From: Arthrobacter antibioticus
GTDB taxonomy: Bacteria > Actinomycetota > Actinomycetes > Actinomycetales > Micrococcaceae
Assembly (NCBI RefSeq): GCF_030063205.1
Contig: NZ_JASISQ010000006.1
Coordinates: 62,001 to 126,000 of the forward strand
Reading direction: 5' to 3'
Length of the DNA: 64,000 nt
Part shown: one piece after another, positions 26,357 to 35,448 of the stretch
Layout: every line of letters starts with the position of its first letter
Position numbering within the stretch: position 1 is the stretch's first letter
The notes under the pieces: generated by a model
What the model saw: the letters and a program-made list of their open reading frames with translations, nothing else
The model's database searches: none
Told to the model about the DNA's origin: nothing
Made by a program: the position numbers and the translations under genes

Positions 26357-27628
26357 TTAGTCCAAGTAGTCGCGAAGTACCTGTGAACGTGAGGGGTGGC
26401 GCAGTTTGGACATTGTCTTAGATTCGATTTGGCGAATGCGCTCACGCGTCACACCATAAACCTTGCCGATTTCATCCAGAGTCTTGGGCTGACCGTCAGT
26501 CAACCCGAATCGCATCGCCACTACACCGGCTTCGCGTTCTGAAAGCGTATCCAGAACAGAGTGGAGCTGTTCCTGGAGCAAAGTGAAGGACACTGCATCG
26601 GCAGGCACAACGGCTTCGGAGTCTTCAATCAAGTCACCGAACTCAGAGTCACCGTCTTCACCCAACGGGGTGTGAAGTGAAATAGGCTCGCGACCATACT
26701 TCTGGACTTCAACAACCTTCTCCGGTGTCATGTCCAATTCCTTGGCCAATTCTTCCGGCGTAGGCTCGCGACCAAGGTCCTGAAGCATCTGACGCTGAAC
26801 GCGGGCAAGCTTGTTAATAACTTCAACCATGTGCACCGGGATACGGATAGTGCGTGCCTGGTCAGCCATGGCACGAGTGATGGCCTGACGGATCCACCAG
26901 GTGGCGTAGGTTGAGAACTTGAAGCCCTTGGTGTAATCAAACTTTTCCACGGCGCGGATCAAGCCGAGGTTACCTTCTTGAATCAGGTCAAGAAAGAGCA
27001 TCCCACGGCCGGTGTAGCGCTTGGCCAATGAAACAACCAAACGCAAGTTCGCTTCAAGGAGGTGATTCTTGGCGCGTTTGCCATCATGCACAATGCGCCC
27101 CAGATCGCGCTTGAGCTGCTCGTCCATGGCGTCTCCACCGGTGGAAAGCTTCTGAGTCGCGAACAGACCCGCTTCGATGCGCAGGGCCAAGTCAACTTCC
27201 TGCTCGGCATTGAGCAAAGCCACTTTACCGATTTGCTTCAGGTAATCCTTAACAGGGTCAGCAGTTGCACCTGCCGACATGACCTGCTGGACGGGTGCAT
27301 CATCGTCGTCTGAGTCGGAGTAGACAAAGCCCGTGCCTGTGGGGAGGGGCCGGGTCGGAGCTGCGTCCTCATCGTCGTCTTCAACCACAGTCTCGGTTGC
27401 AGGCTCTTCTTCGTCCTTGATTTTTCCCTTGCCACGACGGGCAGGAGCGGCGGCTTTTTTGGGGGCAGCTTTCGCTGCATCAGCGGGAGCTCCCTCAGCT
27501 GCGGCAGCCTTCTTGGCAGCGATGGTGGCAGCGCGCTTCTGTGCTGGTGTCAGCGGCACGGTGGCTGAAGATGCGGAGTCCTCGATCTCCTTCGTTGTGG
27601 AGACTTTGCTCTTGGCAGTAGCAGACAC
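26357..27628 (-). CDS. sigA: Principal RNA polymerase sigma factor SigA (RpoD/HrdB family)
   Basis: A 423-residue housekeeping sigma factor. The N-terminus (1-110) is Lys/Ala-rich and then strongly acidic, as in other actinobacterial SigA proteins. Region 1.2 begins at [16 protein letters not shown]. Regions 2.3-2.4 contain [18 protein letters not shown] and [13 protein letters not shown], which melt and bind the -10 element. Region 4.2 has [19 protein letters not shown], the -35 helix-turn-helix. The GTG at 27628 follows AAAGG. An inverted repeat lies about 105-120 bases upstream. Confidence 0.97.
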   Translation of the reverse strand: MSATAKSKVSTTKEIEDSASSATVPLTPAQKRAATIAAKKAAAAEGAPADAAKAAPKKAAAPARRGKGKIKDEEEPATETVVEDDDEDAAPTRPLPTGTGFVYSDSDDDDAPVQQVMSAGATADPVKDYLKQIGKVALLNAEQEVDLALRIEAGLFATQKLSTGGDAMDEQLKRDLGRIVHDGKRAKNHLLEANLRLVVSLAKRYTGRGMLFLDLIQEGNLGLIRAVEKFDYTKGFKFSTYATWWIRQAITRAMADQARTIRIPVHMVEVINKLARVQRQMLQDLGREPTPEELAKELDMTPEKVVEVQKYGREPISLHTPLGEDGDSEFGDLIEDSEAVVPADAVSFTLLQEQLHSVLDTLSEREAGVVAMRFGLTDGQPKTLDEIGKVYGVTRERIRQIESKTMSKLRHPSRSQVLRDYLD

Positions 27629-28020
27629 AGAAAACCTTTCTTACGGCGGTCTGTGGAGTTACCTTCGGGCAACACCACTATGACCCTGTCAAGTCCATGT
27701 TGCTTGGCGCAACAGCTCTGCTTGGAGGGTCACAAGGTATAACGCCTTGTTTGGCTGCGTTGTTCCCGCACCCCTGAAAGAAATTATCTTCCAGTCCTTT
27801 TGCCCAATCATTACTACTGCATCAACACGGACCCAACCGGGTCTCGACTTCTAGTGTCTCACGATTTACTCGCTGGTCTTCGCTTTATCGGCCTCGTGGC
27901 GGCGGACTTGTTGGAATAAAGATCACAGCTCGCATTACGGGGTGCACCACGAGCGCTAGACTCTACCGCCCGGAATCCCCGCTCCAATGCCAGGCCAGCC
28001 CGATACGCAGGCACAGTCGA
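27629..28020. other. Intergenic region upstream of sigA
   Basis: No gene can be supported. It carries the sigA 5' region, including the inverted repeat at 27732-27750, and the 3' flank of the DUF4192 gene. Confidence 0.5.
27732..27750. promoter_or_regulatory. Inverted repeat around a possible sigA -10 box
   Basis: ACAAGG-N7-CCTTGT. On the sigA strand the spacer reads CGTTATA and continues as TATACC, a plausible -10 element, so the half-sites would flank the promoter core. No good -35 is visible. Confidence 0.35.
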
Positions 28021-29295
28021 TTAGGACTCTCCGCCACTGTCATCATTTCCCGCGCAGCCATGCCAGGCGGTTCCTTGATTCTTGGCACATTCGGCGATGT
28101 ACCCAACCGCCAGCAATTCATCTAACAGGCTGGCCAATCGGTACCCTGGTTGGTGTTCTTGACAGGCCTGAAAGTAGTTTCCCGCCCATGTTCCGCGGCC
28201 CTTGCACCACTGAATCCAGCCCAAGATGCAAAGAACCGGTGCTTTGTCGGGAGACTCTGTGCAACGGGCCAGGAACTGAAGCAGGTGTTCAGCGATGTCC
28301 AATCTCGCCCAGTTGGGCCCGGGCCTCTGTGCACCGAAGCTATCAACAACCACCTCGCCCACCAAAATATGGCCAAAGTCATGCCCTGCCTGCAGAATCG
28401 ACTTCTCACTCATTCCCTCCAGGGAGATTGCACAGTTGGTGTACTGCTTTCCAGCACGCCAGCTGGCAGGCCTTCTAACCACCCCGGTCCGGTTCTGCAC
28501 AAGATCAAGCGCTGTGGCACCGGCCAGCGAGTTCTGCCCAGTCGAGGCAAGAGCCACCATCACCGCGTCCCGGACTGTAGCCTCTGCCAGACTACCCAGC
28601 AGGTAGGCGACCATATCCGGTTCAGGCGGAATTGGCCAGCATGTCAGACTCAGTTCCCACGCCTCAAGAGTCGCTGACAGCTGCTGTCTCGCCAGACCAA
28701 ATCTAACCAACGGTTCCCTTAGATCTGCCCCTGCAGCCATCACGGCATCCGCAAAAACCGGGTCCCCGAACGCTGTCAGCTCTTGGATTTGTTCCTTTGG
28801 ACAATTTCTGACCATGCTGCCTCGGAAAATGAACTCCGCGTTGACAAAACTCTCCCTGATGGAGGAATTGTCTTTACCAGGCCACGGACAACACTGGGGG
28901 TCTTGGCATGCAAAACTACGCCAATGGTTCAATCCAACAAACCACGCATCGCGCACTGGCAGTCCACATTCGGCAAAGGCAAAGCAGAGCTCCGCGTACA
29001 GCCCACCCTGCGGCGATTCCTGTGGCCCGGACCAATCCTCCTCACCAAAAATCGCCAAGAGACATCCGTCAGCTTCCGTATCGCTAGCAAGCTGGGCCGC
29101 GGCCACGGCGGCGAAGTGCGCAATATTAGCACCGTGTTCGGACGGCAGATCCAGACGCAGAGTAGCGCGAAGCCGTTTACCGCTCATACCGATGCACACC
29201 ACACTGCGCTCCGGCCAATACCCCACCATATGGGGAATAAATGCTAGGAGATCCTCACCAGCACTGACTCTGATCTTGTCTATTTGTTGTCCCAT
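28021..29295 (-). CDS. DUF4192 family protein
   Basis: A 424-residue soluble protein of an actinobacterial family without known activity. The diagnostic N-terminal block is DLLAFIPHMVGYWPERSVVCIGM (here cut: DLLAFIPHMVGYWPERSV), followed by LRATLRLDLP; the C-terminal half contains GWIQWCKGRGTWAGNYFQ and YRLASLLDELL, helical repeats usual for the family. ATG 29295 has GAGG almost touching it, a poor ribosome site, so the real start may differ slightly. It stands alone between the sigA upstream region and a long gene-poor stretch. Confidence 0.85.
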   Translation of the reverse strand: MGQQIDKIRVSAGEDLLAFIPHMVGYWPERSVVCIGMSGKRLRATLRLDLPSEHGANIAHFAAVAAAQLASDTEADGCLLAIFGEEDWSGPQESPQGGLYAELCFAFAECGLPVRDAWFVGLNHWRSFACQDPQCCPWPGKDNSSIRESFVNAEFIFRGSMVRNCPKEQIQELTAFGDPVFADAVMAAGADLREPLVRFGLARQQLSATLEAWELSLTCWPIPPEPDMVAYLLGSLAEATVRDAVMVALASTGQNSLAGATALDLVQNRTGVVRRPASWRAGKQYTNCAISLEGMSEKSILQAGHDFGHILVGEVVVDSFGAQRPGPNWARLDIAEHLLQFLARCTESPDKAPVLCILGWIQWCKGRGTWAGNYFQACQEHQPGYRLASLLDELLAVGYIAECAKNQGTAWHGCAGNDDSGGES

Positions 29296-30221
29296 TCCTC
29301 AAGGCTGCTGCCAAGAAGGACCGAAAAATAGAGTGACAAAGTCAAAACGTCAGATCTGTGGAAAACTTTGCTCTACTCCCTGACACACGGAAAAACACGT
29401 ACCTTCGGCAGGTGAGTTTTTAGGCTCCTGCCAACGTTCTCAACTTCCTATTGGAACCATCCGTTCTAAAAAACGCAACGCTAGGAGATTCGGCTGGACA
29501 AGTTCGTACGGGCAGCAGGGCAATGAGCCGTGTCGCGAAAAGGAACATTCGTGTTTGGTCCGACAAATTTTCCACGATTACCTATCTAACTTGTTCTTCA
29601 GACTAAATATGTGAGAAAAATTGGCACATTGCAGTCTTGGACTATTTGCTGGGGTCGCAATCCAGTACCCAGACAAGTGACTGGGTCGATCGTCTCGCCT
29701 TCTGAGACCAACGGAGAATGCTTGCGCTAGCGCCCGTGCCGATGCAACCGGCTTCGCAGGCGCAGCCCGCAGCACGTCCTTAAAAAAATACTCCGTATTT
29801 GGCTACGCAGTTGGATGGAACAATTAGCGGCACCCCAGGCAAACGCAATATTCTGTTTCATCTGGCATAGCCGGTGGGGTCCGGGCTGTGGAAGCGATCC
29901 GGAGCACCTGCGCGTCGTTGCCTCTAGCCGACGTTGGATCATCCCACACACTCTGCTCCCGTGAAGATTGGAAAGGGAACGGGCGTCCGTGAGAACCAAG
30001 GCACCAAGAGTAAACGTGAGAATGCTGGGACACGGGAATACCGTTGGGCTCCACTGCCCGAGAGCTTAGAAAGATGCATGACTGCATCCAGCCGAAACCC
30101 CAGTGACGTCACAGTTCAGACCATGGTCTGCAGCTGGGATAGCGTTCAGCTCATGAGGCCTCCTGCAGCAAATACCGCCCTTTAAACCCATAGTACGTCC
30201 GGTTTAATCGCTCCGCACCCC
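29296..30221. other. Gene-poor region of about 0.9 kb
   Basis: Short frames exist on both strands but none has a recognisable domain, a good ribosome site or consistent codon use. A weak hairpin (GGCAGG/CCTGCC) lies at 29407-29432 and a small palindrome AAATACTCCGTATTT near 29787-29801. It borders a decayed CPBP gene, so I read it as eroded sequence; a small RNA cannot be excluded. Confidence 0.5.
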
Positions 30222-30846
30222 ATGAAGAGTTTCTTCTTCATCGCGTTTGCGCTTTGTTGGATTGCGTTGGTGGGGAGTTGCTCTTTTAGGTATCCCCGCC
30301 CTGTTACTGGCCGGAGTAATGCTCCTGCCGGGCACACTGAGTTCATTCACAGTCAATGATTTCAGCGGTGTCCTATTGATCTATCCGCTTCAGCTTCTTG
30401 GCATTATTTTGCTGGGCGGTGGTTTGGAGAAAACGGGCTGGCGCGGATTCGCCCAGCCCAAACTCCAGGAGAAGTACTCTCCACAGGTGGCGGCACTGCT
30501 GATTGGCGTGCTCTGGGCCGCATGGCATGCCCCACTGTTTTTGACTCAAATCTAAGATGAACCTGGAAACGGTATTTTCCAGGTTTTTCTTCATATGCTC
30601 GTTGTTGTAGCGCTCTCGGTGGTTATGGGCTGGATTCGAAACGGCAGCCAAAGCATTTTTGCCGCAATCGTGGCGCAGGCCTCCGTCAATGGCTCACTGG
30701 GAGTTTTGGTGAGCGCACTCCCCGGCTCCTTCGTTGAAGTGAGTAATTGGTGGGGGCTGGGCATCGTATTGGGCGCCGCGGCGTTTGCTTTGATCACCCG
30801 GGGCCGTTTGGGACTGGTTCAGCAGAAGTTGGGACTGGCTCTGTAG
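30222..30846 (+). pseudogene. Decayed CPBP-family intramembrane metalloprotease gene
   Basis: Pieces of one CPBP (Abi/CAAX-type) protease are visible. An ATG at 30222 reads MKSFFFIAFALCWI, like the first helix of the family, but in another frame from the rest; helices 2-3 appear deleted. From about 30226 the main frame gives GLRWWGVALLGIPALLLAG, then GGGLEKTGWRGFAQPKLQ and LWAAWHAPLF. A TAA at 30553-30555 then interrupts it, and the same frame runs on as VVVALSVVMGWIRNGSQSIF to a stop at 30844-30846. The normal EExxxR-like glutamate pair is Glu-Lys here. Internal deletion with frame change, nonsense codon and lost catalytic residue together indicate a dead gene. Confidence 0.82.
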
Positions 30847-31036
30847 AAGACAGTGAATTTCATTTAGAGCAGGTATGCCGCCTCCGGTGAGATCACGGCG
30901 CAACGTGCGACGGCGAACAACAGTTCCGCTCCGAGTTGCAGTTCAAAGATAAAAGCCATCCCCCTAGAAGCTAGAAGCTAGCGACTAGAGGCAGTGCTCT
31001 TGCGGGCCTACTCATCGAGGGGTCTCGCGGGACGAC

Positions 31037-32395
31037 TCAGTCTTTGCGAGCCGCACGTTCATCTCTCTGCTCCTGCCGGAACTGATGGCGCCTGCGACGG
31101 TTGTCGGCAAAAACATCGCGCAGCGGTGGCACACGCTCACCACGTGCGGCCATGGTGCTGCGCACCTTGCGCCGTGTAGCAGTGACGGCGGCTATGCCGA
31201 TGCCCAGAACAAGGAACTGGAACGAGAACGCCACACGGAAAGCATCCAGAGAGTACAGCCCGTCAGGGGAGAACCCAACGCCGTTAAGGACGTCCAGAAT
31301 CAGCCCAATCATGTACATGGTCACCAGTGCGGCAAAGAAGCCGCCCACGTTCACAATGCCGGTGGCCGTCCCAATCCGGTGTGAAGGGTTGAACGTTCGG
31401 GCAAAATCGAAGGCAATCATTGACGCCGGTCCGCCCACAGCAAGAACAAGCACCAACACCACAAGCAGCCACAGCGGCGCAGGTCCTGGTTGCAATAGCA
31501 CTGCAGCCCATGCGGCAACGATGGCCAACGACACCGCAAGGACCATGGTTGAGCGACGCAGCGGGTGCCTGCCTACCCAGCTGCCCAAGAACGGCCCGCA
31601 GATTATCCCCACCACAACGAACAAGCTCAGCAACACGCTGGCCGTTGCCGTATCCAAGCCTTGACCCGAAACAAGGAACGGATAACCCCACGTCAACACA
31701 AAAACCGTACCCGAGAACTGGGTTGCGAAGTGGCTCCACATCCCAAGCCGCGTCCCGGGCTGCCGCCATGCTGTAGCGAGGTCAGCTGCTGTTTCCTTCA
31801 TACCGGGTCTAGAAACGGGGGGTGTAAAACCTGCAGGGGTGTTGCGCAATAGCGTGGCAGCGAGAACGCAAGCCAATACTCCCAGAGCTGCCAAGCCCAC
31901 AAACGCCTGACTCCACCCAGCCTGATGAAGCACAAACGCAAAAGGGGCAATGCTGATGAGCTGACCAAACTGGCCCAATTGGCCTGTTAGTTGGGTCAGC
32001 ACGGGAACCCTACGCGTAGGGAACCACAGTGGGATCAGACGAATGACGGCAATAAAGGTCATGGCGTCACCGGCCCCAACAAAGACCCTGCCCACTACTC
32101 CAGCCGGCACGGATGTTGCGCCGGCCAATTGCAGCTGTCCGAGCACCATCAACCCTGCGCCCGTCGCTATCATGACCCGCGGACCAAATCTGTCCACAAG
32201 CACACCGACGGGAATCTGCAGCCCCGCATACACCACAAGTTGAATGACTGTGAAAGCAGATAGAGCCGACGCCGTGGCACCAAATCTTTCCGTGGCTACA
32301 AGTCCGGCAACACCAAATGAGGTTCTATGGGTGATGGCAATCAGGTAGGCAAAAACTCCAACACCCCACACCAACCATGCACGTTTACTATCCAC
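31037..32395 (-). CDS. MFS transporter
   Basis: A 452-residue major facilitator with about 12 helices. The loop 2-3 signature GVLVDRFGPRVMI and the arginine-rich helix 4 region RLIPLWFPTRRVPVLTQL fit the nitrate/anion and sugar-acid type MFS groups, but the substrate is not predictable. The last 50 residues are highly charged (RRKVRSTMAARG and onward), a cytoplasmic tail longer than usual. GTG 32395 lies four bases after the PAC2 stop, with no clear ribosome site, so translation is probably coupled to PAC2. Confidence 0.85.
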   Translation of the reverse strand: MDSKRAWLVWGVGVFAYLIAITHRTSFGVAGLVATERFGATASALSAFTVIQLVVYAGLQIPVGVLVDRFGPRVMIATGAGLMVLGQLQLAGATSVPAGVVGRVFVGAGDAMTFIAVIRLIPLWFPTRRVPVLTQLTGQLGQFGQLISIAPFAFVLHQAGWSQAFVGLAALGVLACVLAATLLRNTPAGFTPPVSRPGMKETAADLATAWRQPGTRLGMWSHFATQFSGTVFVLTWGYPFLVSGQGLDTATASVLLSLFVVVGIICGPFLGSWVGRHPLRRSTMVLAVSLAIVAAWAAVLLQPGPAPLWLLVVLVLVLAVGGPASMIAFDFARTFNPSHRIGTATGIVNVGGFFAALVTMYMIGLILDVLNGVGFSPDGLYSLDAFRVAFSFQFLVLGIGIAAVTATRRKVRSTMAARGERVPPLRDVFADNRRRRHQFRQEQRDERAARKD

Positions 32396-32399
32396 GCGT

Positions 32400-33365
32400 T
32401 TAGTTTAGGCCACCTTCAGGTCCCCCGAGAGACCCGGAATCACGGCTAGCTAGATACGCCTCAACGGCCGCACCAAGTTCATCAGCGTCGGGTAGTTCGT
32501 CATTGTCACCGGCAAGCAGCGACCTGGGCGCATTTCCATCTGCATGTTCGTCGTACTGCGTTTCAAGATTCTTTACCACTGTGGCAACCTCGGCGGAACC
32601 TTCAACCTGTTCAGTAATTTGCCGTTCCACTGCACGCCCAGCCTCGCGCAGGCGTTCGCTGGGCAGCATCAGCGACGCCGCAGCCCCAAGATATTCCAGG
32701 CCCGCAACTGCGGCGGGCGGGTACTCGGCGTCGGAAAGGTAGTGCGGGACGTGAACTGCGTACCCCACAACATTGCGCCCCACGGCATCAAGTTTAAATT
32801 CCAACACGTGACCGATCGCCGACGGAATCTCCAGGGTGGCTTTCCACGCCGAGATCCCTTCGATCAAGTCGGGACGGTTCCCGTGCACAGTTGCCCCGAT
32901 GGGCCTGCTGTGCGGGACAGGCATGGGCACCGAATGCGCCCAGGCCACAAGATTCACGTCAAAACGCTCCACAAGGGACAGGACAGCCAAGCTGAACCGT
33001 TCCCACTGCAGGTCAGGTTCGTTCCCGCACAGATATAGGAATGGCGTGCCTAAAGCATCCACCATGCGGTAAAGCGCCAGCGACGGTGCCTTGTAGTCAC
33101 TTAGACGGTCCTGGGTAAACGTTATTCTTGGCCGACGTGAGCGGTAATCAATGAGCTGGTCAATATCGAAAATTGCCAGAGCTTCCCCGCTCAACTGGTC
33201 CTTAAGCTCGCTGGCGATTTGGGAAACAACCTGGCCGGCATCTGAGAAGCCAGTGAAGGACATCAGGAGGTTTGCACCCTTGAGGTCATCGTTGGCGATT
33301 AGCTCTTCATTGAGGACATACAGGGACTCCGGGTCTTGAAACGGTGTGTACTCGTTGATATTCAT
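32400..33365 (-). CDS. PAC2-family (proteasome assembly chaperone 2-like) protein
   Basis: A 321-residue soluble protein with the PAC2 fold: LLMSFTGFSDAGQVVSQIA near residue 30, YRSRRPRITFTQDRLSDY, FLYLCGNEPDLQWERF and VHVPHYLSDAEYPPAAV. A C-terminal helical extension follows (about 225-321). In eukaryotes PAC2 assists proteasome assembly; the bacterial role is unknown. ATG 33365 follows GAGGAAG; the frame extends upstream but lacks a start with a ribosome site. It precedes the MFS gene with a four-base gap and is divergent from pepA. Confidence 0.85.
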   Translation of the reverse strand: MNINEYTPFQDPESLYVLNEELIANDDLKGANLLMSFTGFSDAGQVVSQIASELKDQLSGEALAIFDIDQLIDYRSRRPRITFTQDRLSDYKAPSLALYRMVDALGTPFLYLCGNEPDLQWERFSLAVLSLVERFDVNLVAWAHSVPMPVPHSRPIGATVHGNRPDLIEGISAWKATLEIPSAIGHVLEFKLDAVGRNVVGYAVHVPHYLSDAEYPPAAVAGLEYLGAAASLMLPSERLREAGRAVERQITEQVEGSAEVATVVKNLETQYDEHADGNAPRSLLAGDNDELPDADELGAAVEAYLASRDSGSLGGPEGGLN

Positions 33366-33674
33366 AATCTTCCTCAGCTGCTTGTGTCTCTGACCATCAC
33401 AACACCACAAACGTCCCGATCATTCCACTTGAGCATGCCAAGGCACTGTTTAGTGCGCGCGAAGCCTCAAAGAGTCTCAGACGGACGACTATTTTTCTTC
33501 CACCGCCAGCATGACTTGGGCGTAGTTCTGCGCGAATGAGTTCGCGGGTGGCCCAGTTCCGGCCTTGCTCGCACGGGTCCATCCTGGCTTGGCGGGCAAT
33601 CGTGACGGGTTGGCGCTACGATCGAAGCATACGATACCCGTTCATCAACACCCCAAAGTGAGGACAGTATTTCA
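33366..33674. other. Divergent intergenic region between PAC2 and pepA
   Basis: No gene is supported. TACGAT occurs twice (about 33614 and 33630), either of which could be the pepA -10 element; no matching -35 is clear. Confidence 0.4.
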
Positions 33675-35198
33675 GTGAGTGTTAAAGAAAACATCAGCTT
33701 CCGCGTGGTCAGCAGCGACTTGGCAAAGGTCTCCGCAGACGCGCTTGTTGTAGCCGTAAGCAAAGGCGCCGACGGACCCGTAATTTTGGACTCCCCCCTT
33801 TCCGCAGCAGCGATTACCTCGCTCAAAGCATCCATGCCCGCGTTGGGTGTCACAGGGGCTGTAGATCAGATTGTGCGCCTACCCGGTTTAGATGAAACTG
33901 GCGCAAAGATCCTCGTGCTTGCCGGCATTGGCGCCGTCAAGAACTCCACCGTCACCGATGAAGCACTGCGCCGCATGGCAGGTGCAACAGTTCGCCAGCT
34001 AGCCGGAATCAAACATGTACTTTTTGCTGTACCGACGACGGCGGTCAGCCAAGTTGCCGCTCTTGCCGAGGGTGCCGCACTGGGTGCCTACCAATACGCA
34101 AGCCTGCATTCAAGCACCAAGGATAAGCAGGAGCCGGTGACCAAGGTCACGATTCACTCCACACTTGCCAAGGACCCGGAACTGGCAGCAGCTCTTGAGC
34201 GCGCTTCCGTGGTCTCCAAGGCAGTCAATGCAACTCGGACACTGGTCAACGAGCCACCCAGCAAGTTGTACCCGTCCACATTTGCAGATGCTGCCAGGGA
34301 CTTGGCAAAGGGCTTGCCCGTCAAGGTAACAATTTTAGATGAAAAGCGTCTCCTCAAGGATGGTTACGGCGGCATCATGGGCGTGGGACAAGGCTCTTCG
34401 CGTCCACCACGCATGGTCAAGCTCGAATACAAGTCTGACCGGGCAGTTGCAGACCTTGCGCTGGTAGGCAAGGGCATCACGTTCGACAGCGGTGGAATTT
34501 CCATCAAGCCTGGCGCGGGTATGGTCACCATGAAATGCGATATGGCAGGCGCCGCAGCCGTTCTTAACACGGTGTTAGCTGTTGCCGACCTGGGTCTGCC
34601 CGTCAACGTCACTGGCTGGCTCTGCATTGCCGAGAACATGCCATCCGGCACCGCCATTCGACCTTCTGACGTGCTGACAATGTTTGGTGGCAAGACGGTA
34701 GAGGTGTTGAACACAGATGCCGAAGGCCGCTTGGTCATGGCCGATGGACTCGTTGCCGCATCTGCGGAATTCCCCGACGTGATTATCGATGTTGCCACGC
34801 TCACCGGTGCTCAAGTGGTTGCACTTGGCCACCGTACAGCCGGAGTTATGGGCGATGAAGGTGTTAGTGCAGCGCTGAAGGCTGCGGCCGACAGGGCCGG
34901 AGAACTCATCTGGCCGATGCCGTTGCCGGAGGAGCTACGCCCCACACTGGAGTCACCCGTTGCCGACATGGCAAACATTGGCGAACGCATGGGAGGCATG
35001 ATGACCGCCGCCGTGTTCCTGCAGGAATTCGTTGGCAAGGGCAAGGATGGGGAACCCATCCCGTGGGCTCACCTTGATATTGCCGGTCCGGCCTTCAACG
35101 AGGGCTCACCGTATGGTTACACCCCTAAGCAAGGCACGGGTATGGCTGTGCGCACCCTGGTTGCTTATGTTGAAGACGTTGTAGCTCGAAGCGCCTAG
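33675..35198 (+). CDS. pepA: Leucyl aminopeptidase (M17 family)
   Basis: A 507-residue cytosolic enzyme that removes N-terminal Leu and other residues using two metal ions. The metal and active-site motifs are all present: VGKGITFDSGGISIKPG (Lys and Asp), TMKCDMAGAAAV, and the invariant NTDAEGRLVMADGL (residues about 349-362). The N-terminal domain (1-165) is the regulatory domain of hexameric M17 enzymes. GTG 33675 follows GAGGACAG. It stands directly before lpdA, the same order as in mycobacteria. Confidence 0.96.
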   Translation: MSVKENISFRVVSSDLAKVSADALVVAVSKGADGPVILDSPLSAAAITSLKASMPALGVTGAVDQIVRLPGLDETGAKILVLAGIGAVKNSTVTDEALRRMAGATVRQLAGIKHVLFAVPTTAVSQVAALAEGAALGAYQYASLHSSTKDKQEPVTKVTIHSTLAKDPELAAALERASVVSKAVNATRTLVNEPPSKLYPSTFADAARDLAKGLPVKVTILDEKRLLKDGYGGIMGVGQGSSRPPRMVKLEYKSDRAVADLALVGKGITFDSGGISIKPGAGMVTMKCDMAGAAAVLNTVLAVADLGLPVNVTGWLCIAENMPSGTAIRPSDVLTMFGGKTVEVLNTDAEGRLVMADGLVAASAEFPDVIIDVATLTGAQVVALGHRTAGVMGDEGVSAALKAAADRAGELIWPMPLPEELRPTLESPVADMANIGERMGGMMTAAVFLQEFVGKGKDGEPIPWAHLDIAGPAFNEGSPYGYTPKQGTGMAVRTLVAYVEDVVARSA

Positions 35199-35356
35199 GA
35201 CTTCAATAAGTCTTGAGCTTGTTTAGTAATCCATGATCAGCACCACAGTGAGTATGACCACATTCCGCTTTACTGTGACAGCGCTAAGGGTGTTGCATGG
35301 AACAACTAACGTAAGGTAAATGCTGAAAGTATTTGTCTTTGACCGACAGGAGTGGC

Positions 35357-35374
35357 GCATTCCGTCAGGAATGC
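35357..35374 (+). terminator. Small hairpin after pepA
   Basis: GCATTCC-GTCA-GGAATGC, a 7-bp stem 160 bases after the pepA stop, followed by a pyrimidine-rich stretch (TCCGCTTCTCTC). It could be a weak terminator. Confidence 0.4.
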
Positions 35375-35400
35375 TCCGCTTCTCTCAATAAATGATGAGA

Positions 35401-35425
35401 TGACGCGCCTACAATGAGCGCGTCA
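35401..35425. promoter_or_regulatory. Inverted repeat flanking the lpdA -10 box
   Basis: TGACGCGC and GCGCGTCA (8-bp arms) surround CTACAATGA, which holds TACAAT at 35410-35415, a good -10 sequence 34 bases before the lpdA start. The geometry is that of an operator over the promoter core; the regulator is unknown. Confidence 0.55.
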
Positions 35426-35448
35426 CCCGAACGCGAGGGAGCGTCTAC

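Noticed and set aside
29934-30185. An 83-codon open frame in the gene-poor region
   Set aside because: No ribosome site, no recognisable domain and overlapping frames on the other strand of equal quality.
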